The notes: generated by a model not told the origin, from the sequence alone. Positions 6,299-13,985 are shown, counted from the first letter of the stretch. The stretch: DNA of 15,485 nucleotides from SIG565 sp045656145 (GCA_045656145.1 JAZOQP010000045.1:1-15485); one strand, 5' to 3'. Numbers and translations: made by a program.

Positions 6299-7230
6299 CT
6301 GCTATTTTTGATTTTATAAATGAGTACATTCTTTCGTATGTAATGCGATTTATAATGGCATTTTGCAATAACAATTTTGCCATCACAATAGTTATTTTCA
6401 CGCTCTTCATCAATGCCCTTATGATACCGCTTAGCATTAAGAGTCAGAAAAGCTCGGTTCAACAGATAAAAATCCGTCCCAAGCTTGAAGAACTTAAGCG
6501 TAAATATGGCGATGACCGTCAGAAAATGGCTATGGCTCAGCAGAAGTTATATCAGGAAGAAAATGTAACCATGTCGGGTGGATGCTTACCTATGCTTATC
6601 CGCTTGGTTTTCCTTATGAGCATTTTCTATCTTATAACAAAGCCTCTTTCTTATTTGACAGGGGTTGGAAGCGATGTTATAAATATAGCTTCCGAGGGTC
6701 TTAAGAACTTAGGCATTTTAACAAAAACAACCTATTCTCCCGAACTTGCCATTCTTGATTTCATCAGAAACGGCGGAATAGCATCGGTTGCGGATGAATC
6801 GGTTAAAAATGCATTAACAATCATTGAAACACAGGTTAGCTCCATGGATTTTAATCTATTTGGCATTAACCTTACAAAAACACCTGTATTTTCATTCAAT
6901 TTTGCTGAAGCCGATATTTTATGGGTAATTCCTGTTTTATCGGGAATCACAGCATTATTCTCAGGCATTCTTTCAGCACGTTTACAAAAAGCAATGAACC
7001 CCGATGCCCCCAATATGATGGGAATGAACTTGATTATGCCTATCTTCTCAATTTTTATTGCCTTTAGAGCGCCTTGTGGTCTTGGCTTCTATTGGGCATG
7101 CTCAAGCTTAATTTCAAGTCTTATTCAGGCAGGCGTTCAGTATTTCTACAGCCCCTATAAAATGATAGCTAACGAGAGGGCAAAAAATCTCATAAAGATT
7201 TCTCAAGAGGAGAAAAAATTAATTAAATAA
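6295..7230 (+). CDS. yidC: Membrane protein insertase YidC/Oxa1 family
   Basis: A 311-residue polytopic membrane protein that inserts proteins into the cytoplasmic membrane alone or with Sec. Membrane segments are visible at about 28-48 (ITIVIFTLFINALMIPLSIK), 98-118 (GCLPMLIRLVFLMSIFYLI), 208-235 (ILWVIPVLSGITALFSGIL) and two near the end (MNLIMPIFSIFIAF; GLGFYWACSSLISSLIQAG). A basic cytoplasmic helical hairpin (about 49-95) follows the first. The ATG at 6295 is chosen over an in-frame ATG at 6241 because it couples to the yidD stop and begins at the normal N-terminus. There is no lipobox or signal peptide. At residue 40, five before the Pro of MIPLSIK, where most homologues have Arg, this protein has Asn. 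Confidence 0.95.
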   Translation: MTAIFDFINEYILSYVMRFIMAFCNNNFAITIVIFTLFINALMIPLSIKSQKSSVQQIKIRPKLEELKRKYGDDRQKMAMAQQKLYQEENVTMSGGCLPMLIRLVFLMSIFYLITKPLSYLTGVGSDVINIASEGLKNLGILTKTTYSPELAILDFIRNGGIASVADESVKNALTIIETQVSSMDFNLFGINLTKTPVFSFNFAEADILWVIPVLSGITALFSGILSARLQKAMNPDAPNMMGMNLIMPIFSIFIAFRAPCGLGFYWACSSLISSLIQAGVQYFYSPYKMIANERAKNLIKISQEEKKLIK

Positions 7231-7246
7231 TAAAGGAGTGTTATCC

Positions 7247-8104
7247 TTGATAAAAGAAGCAATTGGCTATGGAGACTCCATTGAAGAGGCTAAGGAATCG
7301 GCTTTATTAGAGCTTGGCGCCTCTATTGATGATGATGTTCAGTTTGATGTGATTGCTATGCCGAAAGCAAAGGTGCTCGGAATTTTCGGTGGCACAAAGG
7401 CTCAGGTAAAGGCATTTATAGAAATTCCTGATAAAAAGGAAAAGAAGCAAAAACCTAAAAAAGAAAAAAAGCAGGAAGTAAAGCCTGCAGCAGATAACAA
7501 AAAGGAAACAGAAGAAACTCAAGAAGAGGCTTCGGCTGTAGATTATAAAACCTTAGAAAAAGGCACACCGGCTGTGAATGCGGCAGAGTATCTTATCGAT
7601 ATTTTAACAAAGCTCGGCTGTGAGAATGTTGAAATTAAGGTGGCATTAAAGGATAACGGCGCCGCATTTTATTTAAGCGGTGATAACCTGGGCGTTGCAA
7701 TTGGCCGCCGCGGCGAAACCTTAGATTCTCTTCAGTATTTAACAGGTCTTTCGGCAAATGCAGGAAGCGGTTATTATAAAGTTTCTTTAAATATTGGCGA
7801 TTATAGAGAAAAGCGCAAGCAGGCTCTTGTTGGCCTTGCTAATCGTGTTGCTCGCCAGGCCATCAAAACAGGCCGAAGCAGAGCGCTTGAGCCGATGAAT
7901 CCTTATGAAAGAAGAATTATTCATACTGCAGTTCAGGATATTAAGGGCGTTTCTTCAAATTCCATTGGCGAGGGCGCATCTCGCAGAGTTGTTATCACTC
8001 CCGATAAAGCCGCTAAGAATAATTCAAAACCTGCCAACACAAATGTTGTGGTTAGAGAGCCTAAAAAGGATGCAGAGCTTCCGCTTTACGGTAAAATTAA
8101 TTAG
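7247..8104 (+). CDS. jag: RNA-binding protein KhpB/Jag (Jag-N, KH and R3H domains)
   Basis: A 285-residue cytoplasmic RNA-binding protein. The Jag-N domain is at about 1-55 (IGYGDSIEEAKESAL, KVLGIFGGTKAQV), followed by a long Lys/Glu-rich linker (about 60-105). A KH domain has GDNLGVAIGRRGETLDSLQYL (G-x-x-G as GRRG), and the R3H domain contains EPMNPYERRIIHTAVQ with SIGEGASRRVVI. In Firmicutes this protein binds mRNAs and influences cell elongation and division. I favour the TTG at 7247, which has AAAGGAG 8 bases upstream; the GTG at 7238 is inside that ribosome binding site. It is the last gene of the rpmH operon, 16 bases after yidC. Confidence 0.93.
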   Translation: MIKEAIGYGDSIEEAKESALLELGASIDDDVQFDVIAMPKAKVLGIFGGTKAQVKAFIEIPDKKEKKQKPKKEKKQEVKPAADNKKETEETQEEASAVDYKTLEKGTPAVNAAEYLIDILTKLGCENVEIKVALKDNGAAFYLSGDNLGVAIGRRGETLDSLQYLTGLSANAGSGYYKVSLNIGDYREKRKQALVGLANRVARQAIKTGRSRALEPMNPYERRIIHTAVQDIKGVSSNSIGEGASRRVVITPDKAAKNNSKPANTNVVVREPKKDAELPLYGKIN

Positions 8105-8110
8105 TATTTA

Positions 8111-8140
8111 AACAGACCTTCCTGTAAGGTCTGTTTTTTT
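8111..8140 (+). terminator. Rho-independent terminator of the rpmH operon
   Basis: AACAGACCTT (8111-8120), loop CCTGT, AAGGTCTGTT (8126-8135), ending in a seven-T run to 8140. Perfect 10-bp stem just after the jag stop codon. Confidence 0.95.
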
Positions 8141-8162
8141 GCTTTAAATTTACAATTTTTAC

Positions 8163-8191
8163 TTGAAATATTCATACTTTTATAGTATAGT
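8163..8191 (+). promoter_or_regulatory. Sigma-A promoter of the aminotransferase-secDF operon
   Basis: TTGAAA (8163-8168), 17-base spacer, TATAGT (8186-8191). GGAGG at 8216-8220 then precedes the ATG at 8227 by 6 bases. Confidence 0.7.
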
Positions 8192-8226
8192 AAAATAGTT
8201 AATATATATCTTCTTGGAGGAAATTT

Positions 8227-9501
8227 ATGTCAAGCTATCTTAAAATGACACAAGCCGAGCTCGAATCGGAATATAAATGTGTTAAAGCGCAGTATGATGG
8301 GCTCAGAGCAATGGGCACCGTTTTAGATATGACCAGAGGTAAGCCGGGATTTGACCAAATGGATTCAAGCTCGGAGATATTCGATCTTGTTGGCAATAAA
8401 ACAGGTTTTAAAAACTGCGAGGGAACCGATTGCCGAAACTATGGCGGACTTGATGGTCTTATTGAACTAAAATATCTTTTTTCTCATATTTTGGGAATCG
8501 ACCATACTCAGATTATTGTTGGAGGAAACTCTTCGCTTAATATGATGTTCGATACCATCGCTCAGGCCATGACTCATGGTATGGGTGGCGAGCCTTGGAT
8601 GAAGCAGGGGAACATTAAATTCCTATGCCCAAGCCCCGGATATGACAGGCACTTTTCCATTTGTGAGCATTTCGGCATAGAAATGATTCCTGTAGCCAAC
8701 ACCGAAGAGGGTCCTGATATGGATATGGTTGAGGAACTCATAAAGGATGAAAAGGTTAAGGGTATGTGGTGTGTTCCTAAATATTCTAATCCTGAGGGCA
8801 TAACCTATTCGGATAGGGTGGTTCGCAGATTAGCGGCAATGAAACCCGCCGCAAAGGATTTCAGGGTTATGTGGGATAACGCCTATGCCATTCATGATAT
8901 TTATGATGAGGGCGATACACTTCTCAATGTTTATGAAGAAGCGCTCAAATACGGAAATGAAGATAACTTTATTATGTTTACTTCAACCTCAAAAATCACC
9001 TTCCCCGGTGCCGGAGTTGCGGCGCAGGGTGCGAGCGAAAAGAATGTAAAGCTTCTTAAAAACAGAATGTCTTTCCAAACTATAGGCCCTGACAAACTTA
9101 ATCAGTTGAGACATGCGAGAATGTTCCCGAATTTCGATGTGCTTAAAAACCATATGAAAAAGCATGCTGAAATTTTAAGACCGAAATTCGAAGCGGTTTT
9201 ATCGGTGCTTGAGGCTGAGCTTCGTGGCAAGGAAATTGCTCGTTGGACCGAACCGCGCGGCGGATATTTCATCTGCTTAAACGTAATGGAAGGTACAGCT
9301 AAAAGAGTTGAAGAACTCTGCAAGGGCGCAGGGCTTAAGCTTACAACGGTTGGTGCTACCTATCCTTACGGCAAAGACCCCAAGGATAGCACAATCCGTA
9401 TAGCGCCATCCTATCCTGCAGCGAAACAGGTTGAACAAGCATCGCATATTTTAGCAAATACAGTACAGTTAGCAGCCCTTGAAAAGCTGCTTGAGAAATA
9501 A
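8227..9501 (+). CDS. PLP-dependent aminotransferase, aspartate aminotransferase-like (PF12897 type)
   Basis: A 424-residue cytoplasmic fold-type I PLP enzyme. Visible active-site elements are the N-terminal DMTRGKPGFDQ, Asn188 in YSNPEG, Asp217 and Tyr220 in WDNAYAIHD, the PLP-binding Lys256 in TSTSKITFPGAG, and a C-terminal TIRIAPSYP whose Arg probably binds the substrate carboxylate. The RGKP start and the ITFPGAGVA segment are characteristic of the branch annotated as aspartate/alanine-glyoxylate aminotransferase-like (PF12897); the real amino donor cannot be read from the sequence. Length is normal. secDF follows after 18 bases, so the two are likely co-transcribed. Confidence 0.92.
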   Translation: MSSYLKMTQAELESEYKCVKAQYDGLRAMGTVLDMTRGKPGFDQMDSSSEIFDLVGNKTGFKNCEGTDCRNYGGLDGLIELKYLFSHILGIDHTQIIVGGNSSLNMMFDTIAQAMTHGMGGEPWMKQGNIKFLCPSPGYDRHFSICEHFGIEMIPVANTEEGPDMDMVEELIKDEKVKGMWCVPKYSNPEGITYSDRVVRRLAAMKPAAKDFRVMWDNAYAIHDIYDEGDTLLNVYEEALKYGNEDNFIMFTSTSKITFPGAGVAAQGASEKNVKLLKNRMSFQTIGPDKLNQLRHARMFPNFDVLKNHMKKHAEILRPKFEAVLSVLEAELRGKEIARWTEPRGGYFICLNVMEGTAKRVEELCKGAGLKLTTVGATYPYGKDPKDSTIRIAPSYPAAKQVEQASHILANTVQLAALEKLLEK

Positions 9502-9519
9502 AAAACGGAGGAAGAGAAA

Positions 9520-11811
9520 GTGAAAACAAAAAAGACCTCAAAAATCACCTTTTTTGTGTTGTTGGTTCTAATAGCAACACTCGTGTTCACAGCATTTTTC
9601 GGAATTGAAAGTTATTATGGCGACACCCGTAATGTTTATATTAAGGGTGCAAGAGATATCCGTTGGGGTATTGATATTTCGGGTGGCGTTGAAGCAGTAT
9701 TTTCGCCCAATATTACAGATGCCGACATTACCGATGACGATATGGCTTCGGCAAAGGCGATTATCGAAACCCGTCTTGTAAATCAGAACATAACCGACTA
9801 TGAGGTTTATGCCGACAATGCCAACAATCAGATAATTGTTCGCTTCCCTTGGAGCGCAGAAGAAAGTGATTTCGATGCGGCAAGCGCAGTAGCTGAACTT
9901 GGTGAGACCGCCCTTCTTACTTTCTGCGGCAACGAAGACCGAAAAGATGTGCTTCTATCGGGTAGCGCTGATATTGAATCGGCTTCAGCTCAGGTAACTG
10001 AGGATGGTAAATATGTAGTAGGCCTTAAGTTTACCGACGCCGGTAAGGTTAAGTTCTCAAATGCAACCGCAAAATATAAACAGATTTCTATCTGGATGGA
10101 TGATATTGAGCTTTCAGCTCCCACAGTTAATGAGAGAATTGACTCTAACGAGGCTATAATTGAGGGTAACTTTGATGCCGAAACCGTTACCGATTTGGCA
10201 AATAAGATTAACGCAGGTTCGCTTCCCTTTGCATTAACGGTTGATGACAGCAAGCTTCAGATTATTTCTCCAACTCTCGGCTCTAATGCGCTTTTTGTTA
10301 TGATTGTTGCAGGTGCTATTGCGTTTGCCGCTGTTTGTGTACTTATGATTCTCCGTTATCGTTTGCCCGGCGTTATAGCTTCCATTGGTCTTATCGCTCA
10401 GATAGCAGGAATGATTGCCTGCATTTCGGGATATTTCCCCGGAGTTAGTAGCTTCACATTAACCGTTCCCGGTATTGCGGGTATTATCCTTTCTATCGGT
10501 GTTGGTGTTGACGCTAATGTTATCGCTTTTGAAAGAATTAGAGATGAATTTAAAAAAGGCAAGACACTTGATGGTGCAATTGCCGCAGGTTATAACCAAA
10601 GCCTTAGCGCAGTTATTGACGGTAACGTAACCATCGTTATTATTTCGCTTGTTTTAATGGGAGCTTTCGGAACCCCCGATAGCCTTCTTGCCAAGGTCTT
10701 CACAACAATTATGCCTTTCTTAGGATCGGCTATTACAGGCTCTATTTACTCTTTCGGTTACACCCTTTTGGTTGGTGTTATATTTAATCTTATTATGGGC
10801 GTATGGGCAACAAGCAAAATGATCAAGAGTATTTCTCGTTACAAGATTTTCCGCAACCCTTGGCTCTATGGCAAAGCTAAAACCGAAAAGGCAGGCATCC
10901 AGCTTAACTTTAAAAAGCTTTTAAAACCTGCGCTTATTGCCTATGCTGCAATTATTGCAGTTGGCATTATACTTACATCTATCTTTGGTGTAAGCCTTGA
11001 TATTAACTTCTCGGGTGGTGCGAGAATTTCTTATTCCTACACCGGCGAAATTGATGAAGCAAAAATTAAAACCATAGCCGAGGAAACACTTTCCGAAAAG
11101 GCTGAGGTTACAACCGCTTCGGATATGACAGGCGAATCAAAGCAGGTTGTTATCAGCGTTATCGGTAACAATTCACTTTCTACCGATAGCCAGGAAAAAC
11201 TAACCGAAAAACTCCAAAAAGAATATCCGAAGGGCGAAATTGCGCTTTATGATTCGAACTCGGTTAGCCCCACAATTGCAGGCTCATTCTTCCTAAAGAG
11301 CCTTGTTGCAGTTATAATTGCGGGTATCGGCGTTGTAATCTATGTAGGCTTTAGATTTAAGAATATCGGTGGCGTGTCGGCGGCATTGATGGCTTATGTA
11401 GCACTTATTATTGACTGTATCGTGGCATTCCTTGCCTGCACAATGTTCCGCTTGCCTGTTGATTCAAACTTAATTGCGGTTATTCTAACACTTCTTGGTT
11501 ATTCTCTAAATGACACTATAGTTATTTATGACAGAATCAGAGAGCAGAAGAAACTCTTCCCGCAAAAAGATATTGAAGAAATTGCAAACGATAGCTTAAA
11601 TGAGGTTAAAACAAGAACAATTGTTACAACCATCACAACCGTTTTAGCTGTTATAACAATTATTGTTGTTGCCGAAATCTTCGGTCTTACAACCCTCAGA
11701 AGCTTCGCAATTCCGATGGCATTTGGTCTCGTTTCCGGTTCGGTTTCATCCCTCTTTATCTCAATTCCGCTTTGGGTGAAATACAAGAAGTATAAGGCCA
11801 AGAAAAGATAA
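9520..11811 (+). CDS. secDF: Protein translocase subunit SecDF (fused SecD and SecF)
   Basis: A 763-residue membrane protein of the RND superfamily that uses the proton gradient to help pull exported proteins out of SecYEG. SecD half: a first membrane helix at about 9-27, WGIDISGG at 49-56, an extracytoplasmic P1 region to about 250, then membrane helices with GVGVDANVIAFERIRDE (Asp331 is the conserved proton-relay position). SecF half from about 467: SLDINFSGG at 492-500 and GYSLNDTIVIYDRIRE at 660-675. The start is GTG at 9520 with GGAGG (9507-9511) 8 bases upstream. Between the fourth and fifth SecD helices there is extra sequence (about 385-410) compared with common SecD proteins. It ends at a bidirectional terminator. 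Confidence 0.96.
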   Translation: MKTKKTSKITFFVLLVLIATLVFTAFFGIESYYGDTRNVYIKGARDIRWGIDISGGVEAVFSPNITDADITDDDMASAKAIIETRLVNQNITDYEVYADNANNQIIVRFPWSAEESDFDAASAVAELGETALLTFCGNEDRKDVLLSGSADIESASAQVTEDGKYVVGLKFTDAGKVKFSNATAKYKQISIWMDDIELSAPTVNERIDSNEAIIEGNFDAETVTDLANKINAGSLPFALTVDDSKLQIISPTLGSNALFVMIVAGAIAFAAVCVLMILRYRLPGVIASIGLIAQIAGMIACISGYFPGVSSFTLTVPGIAGIILSIGVGVDANVIAFERIRDEFKKGKTLDGAIAAGYNQSLSAVIDGNVTIVIISLVLMGAFGTPDSLLAKVFTTIMPFLGSAITGSIYSFGYTLLVGVIFNLIMGVWATSKMIKSISRYKIFRNPWLYGKAKTEKAGIQLNFKKLLKPALIAYAAIIAVGIILTSIFGVSLDINFSGGARISYSYTGEIDEAKIKTIAEETLSEKAEVTTASDMTGESKQVVISVIGNNSLSTDSQEKLTEKLQKEYPKGEIALYDSNSVSPTIAGSFFLKSLVAVIIAGIGVVIYVGFRFKNIGGVSAALMAYVALIIDCIVAFLACTMFRLPVDSNLIAVILTLLGYSLNDTIVIYDRIREQKKLFPQKDIEEIANDSLNEVKTRTIVTTITTVLAVITIIVVAEIFGLTTLRSFAIPMAFGLVSGSVSSLFISIPLWVKYKKYKAKKR

Positions 11812-11813
11812 AT

Positions 11814-11853
11814 AAAAATTCCCTGAAAGTTCAAATACTTTCAGGGAATTTTT
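11814..11853. terminator. Bidirectional terminator between convergent secDF and the P-loop ATPase gene
   Basis: AAAAATTCCCTGAAAGT (11814-11830) is perfectly complementary to ACTTTCAGGGAATTTTT (11837-11853), with a 6-base loop. It has T-runs in both directions and directly abuts both stop codons. Confidence 0.95.
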
Positions 11854-12905
11854 TATATAGAGGTATTTAGAAAGTTATCAACAAATTTTCTAAGAGCCGT
11901 GTAATCCATAGCCGATTTATAATGTTCTTCAAGTAAATCGTGGGTTTGCTTGGCGTGTTTCAAAATAATGGAAGCGGTATCGATAAGTTCTTTTTGAGCT
12001 TTTTTATTAAATCGCAATTTTTCTTTTTGCGGGCGGATATATTCCTTATCATAAAAGCGCAATAAGTTTTGCTTTCTGCTAGTGCTTTTAATTTCGTTAT
12101 CGCTTTCCGTTACAAATGCAAGGTTTAATTTTGGGATAATAACAGCGTCATATATTTCGCTTGGTAAAAGGAAGTTTTTAGCCGTGATAATTTCGTGGTT
12201 ATTTTTTAGCGCATAATCTCGGATTATAGAAAGGGTAAGCGTAGCGGCAACATTATAAGGGTCTTTTAAAACAATAACATTATCGATGGCGTCTATTGTT
12301 TCTTTAAAATAAAGGTATCCTTTAGGTGTGATACCGCCTAAAAAACGCACCCATTCTTTTGCACCATCTCCGCTTTCTTTAATGTATTTTTTAGAAAGCG
12401 CGGCCGCAAAGTTAAAGCAGGAATTAAGGTTTAGCGCGCTTAAATAACAGTTAAGGCTTGCTTTTTTAAAGTTTCCCGCAGCGCGAATGCAGTTTCCTGC
12501 CTTCTTATGCTCTAATTTGTTCTTTTGCATAATTTTTTCAATATTTTCTCGGTTTTCTTTTAAAACATTCGAGTTCCAAAAATCGCCCGTGTTAATAATC
12601 TGCTCACAAACACCGGGTGTTTTAGGCTCAACAATGTGCGGTGCGGTGCCATCTAGAATAATTATTTTTTTCGAGGGAAGAATAACGGCATCAAGGCTAT
12701 CGGGGTCGGAGGAGCAGGGGCAGAGAACAAAGGGGATTTCCTTTTCTTCGGCGCGTTTTGCAAAATGGCGCATAAGGGTTGATTTGCCCGTTCCCGCGCC
12801 ACCTTTAATTATGTATGCGGTCCAATCGCTTGAAAAGTTAGAAGCAAATTCATTCATAAACCCCTCGGCGCTGTTGGCAGCAAGGAAATATTTAGGTGCG
12901 TTCAT
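11853..12905 (-). CDS. P-loop ATPase with tandem NTPase halves (PRK06851-like), second half degenerate
   Basis: A 350-residue soluble protein. The N-terminal half has FLAANSAEGFMNEF, a perfect Walker A GGAGTGKST (35-43), CSSDPDSLDAVILP (64-77) and a Walker B-like IIILDGTAPH (81-90). The C-terminal half repeats the pattern: RFLGGITPKGYLYF, then IVLKDPYNVAATLTL (211-225) where Walker A should be, then SEIYDAVIIPKLNLAFV. The Walker Lys is replaced by Ala221. The layout matches an uncharacterised Clostridia/Bacilli ATPase family I know as PRK06851; role unknown. The ATG at 12905 has GGAGG at 12915-12911. A longer in-frame start at 13049 would run through rnpB and is rejected. It is a single-gene minus-strand unit, divergent from rnpB. 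Confidence 0.85.
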   Translation of the reverse strand: MNAPKYFLAANSAEGFMNEFASNFSSDWTAYIIKGGAGTGKSTLMRHFAKRAEEKEIPFVLCPCSSDPDSLDAVILPSKKIIILDGTAPHIVEPKTPGVCEQIINTGDFWNSNVLKENRENIEKIMQKNKLEHKKAGNCIRAAGNFKKASLNCYLSALNLNSCFNFAAALSKKYIKESGDGAKEWVRFLGGITPKGYLYFKETIDAIDNVIVLKDPYNVAATLTLSIIRDYALKNNHEIITAKNFLLPSEIYDAVIIPKLNLAFVTESDNEIKSTSRKQNLLRFYDKEYIRPQKEKLRFNKKAQKELIDTASIILKHAKQTHDLLEEHYKSAMDYTALRKFVDNFLNTSI

Positions 12906-12956
12906 AGTAACCTCCAATAAAAACATTACATTATATAATATGTGCAAAACAAAACT

Positions 12957-12985
12957 TTGACACAAGAGTGTTTTTATGATAGAAT
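12957..12985 (+). promoter_or_regulatory. Strong sigma-A promoter of rnpB
   Basis: Perfect TTGACA (12957-12962), 17-base spacer, TAGAAT (12980-12985). The predicted start is within a few bases of the first base of helix P1 of RNase P RNA at 12992. Confidence 0.88.
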
Positions 12986-12991
12986 AAGCGA

Positions 12992-13324
12992 AGTGAGTTA
13001 ATTGAACGGCTGCGGATGTTTTAACATCTGAGGAAAGTCCGAGCTCCATAGGACAGGATAGCAGCTAACGGCTGCCGAGGGCGACCTTAGGGAAAGTGCA
13101 ACAGAGATATACCGCCGCATTTATGCGGTAAGGGTGGAAAGGCGAGGTAAGAGCTCACCACCCGTCCGGGAACGGCGCGGGTCTGCAAACCCTATCCGGA
13201 GCAACGCTAAGTAGGGCGATACATTTGTCCGATGTGCCCTGAAAAGCGGCTTGAGCACCTGGGCGACCAGGTGCCTAGATAGATAGTCGTTCACGACAGA
13301 ACTCGGCTTACAGATTAACTCACT
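12992..13324 (+). ncRNA. rnpB: RNase P RNA, bacterial type A
   Basis: The catalytic RNA of RNase P. Helix P1 is closed by AGTGAGTTAAT (12992-13002) with ATTAACTCACT (13314-13324), 11 perfect pairs. Conserved GAGGAAAGTCC lies at 13030-13040, GGTAAGAGC-TCACC at about 13146-13159, CCGGAGCAA at 13196-13204, and GACAGAACTCGGCTTACAG at 13295-13313. Helix P18 (GCACCTGG-GCGA-CCAGGTGC) carries a GNRA loop. The P15 region (13213-13240) is a simple hairpin with loop TTGTCCG; I see no P16/P17 and no GGU in the loop. Its protein partner rnpA is also in the window. Confidence 0.97.
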
Positions 13325-13336
13325 AAATAAAAAATC

Positions 13337-13371
13337 AAGCGGTGTCGAGAGAGGACACCGCTTAAATATTT
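13337..13371 (+). terminator. Terminator-like hairpin after rnpB
   Basis: AAGCGGTGTC (13337-13346), 7-base loop, GACACCGCTT (13354-13363). Perfect 10-bp stem, but followed only by a weak AAATATTTT tract. It begins 12 bases after the end of RNase P RNA. Confidence 0.75.
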
Positions 13372-13390
13372 TCCATAAAAATTATTCTAC

Positions 13391-13419
13391 TTGACTTTAA
13401 GAATTGTTTATTATATAAT
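13391..13419 (+). promoter_or_regulatory. Strong sigma-A promoter of greA-lysS
   Basis: TTGACT (13391-13396), 17-base spacer, perfect TATAAT (13414-13419), about 65 bases before the greA ATG. Confidence 0.85.
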
Positions 13420-13484
13420 ACATTTTGTGTCTACGAATTGTATATACTAGAGTAGATAAAAATTAGAAAGGCAGTCTTTTTAAA

Positions 13485-13958
13485 ATGAATAAAAAAATTA
13501 GACTTACCGACGAAGGACTTAAAAATTTACAGGATGAACTCGAAACCCTAAAAACTGAGGGTAGACGCGATATTGCCGAGAAAATTAAAATAGCTCGCGG
13601 CTATGGCGACCTTTCGGAAAACAGCGAATATGATGAGGCTAAAAACGAGCAGGCTAAAATTGAAGCTCGTATTGTTGAAATTGAGGCTATGCTTAAAAAC
13701 GTTGAGATTATTGAAAACGTAAAGGGCTCGGTTAAAACCGTTGTTATCGGCTCAAAGGTAAAAATTCTTGATGTTGAGTTTGAAGAAGAATTAGAGTATC
13801 ATATCGTAGGCCGTGCCGAAGCCGACCCTGAAAAAGGAAAAATTTCAGATGAGTCGCCCGTTGGCAGAGCTTTACTTGGTCACAAAAAAGGCGATACCGT
13901 TTTTGCCGAAGCACCTGCAGGCGAAATCGAATTCAAAATTCTTTCTATTTCAAAATAA
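13485..13958 (+). CDS. greA: Transcription elongation factor GreA
   Basis: A 157-residue cytoplasmic factor that enters the RNA polymerase secondary channel and stimulates cleavage of backtracked RNA. The N-terminal coiled coil (about 1-75) carries the acidic tip GYGDLSENSEYDEAK with the Asp and Glu that reach the active site. The C-terminal FKBP-like domain contains SPVGRALLGHKKGDTV and APAGEIEFKILSI. Normal length. The ATG at 13485 is preceded by a modest AAAGG (13467-13471) at longer than usual spacing. Upstream of lysS, an arrangement common in Clostridia. Confidence 0.97.
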   Translation: MNKKIRLTDEGLKNLQDELETLKTEGRRDIAEKIKIARGYGDLSENSEYDEAKNEQAKIEARIVEIEAMLKNVEIIENVKGSVKTVVIGSKVKILDVEFEEELEYHIVGRAEADPEKGKISDESPVGRALLGHKKGDTVFAEAPAGEIEFKILSISK

Positions 13959-13965
13959 AAAACTT

Positions 13966-13985
13966 CGGGGCAGGGCACTGTCCCG
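13966..13985 (+). other. Short GC-rich hairpin between greA and lysS
   Basis: CGGGGCAG (13966-13973), loop GGCA, CTGTCCCG (13978-13985), with one G-T pair. It lies 7 bases after the greA stop, followed by ATTTGTGTT rather than a true T-run. It may weaken read-through into lysS, protect the greA 3' end, or be a degenerate interspersed palindrome. Confidence 0.45.

Noticed and set aside
7238..7246. GTG at 7238 as the start of jag
   Set aside because: It lies inside the AAAGGAG ribosome binding site. The TTG at 7247 has correct spacing.
12930..12958. Minus-strand promoter for the P-loop ATPase gene
   Set aside because: A TATAAT (12935-12930) is present, but no convincing -35 lies at 16-18 bases upstream, so it was not listed as a feature although some promoter must lie here.
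12906..13049. N-terminal extension of the P-loop ATPase to an ATG at 13049
   Set aside because: It would run through the rnpB promoter and the first part of rnpB. The ATG at 12905 has a good GGAGG and gives the normal family N-terminus.
13420..13484. Possible regulatory structure in the greA leader (TCTAC / GTAGA pairing)
   Set aside because: The stem is only 5 bp with an A/T-rich 17-base loop; too weak to claim without comparative support.
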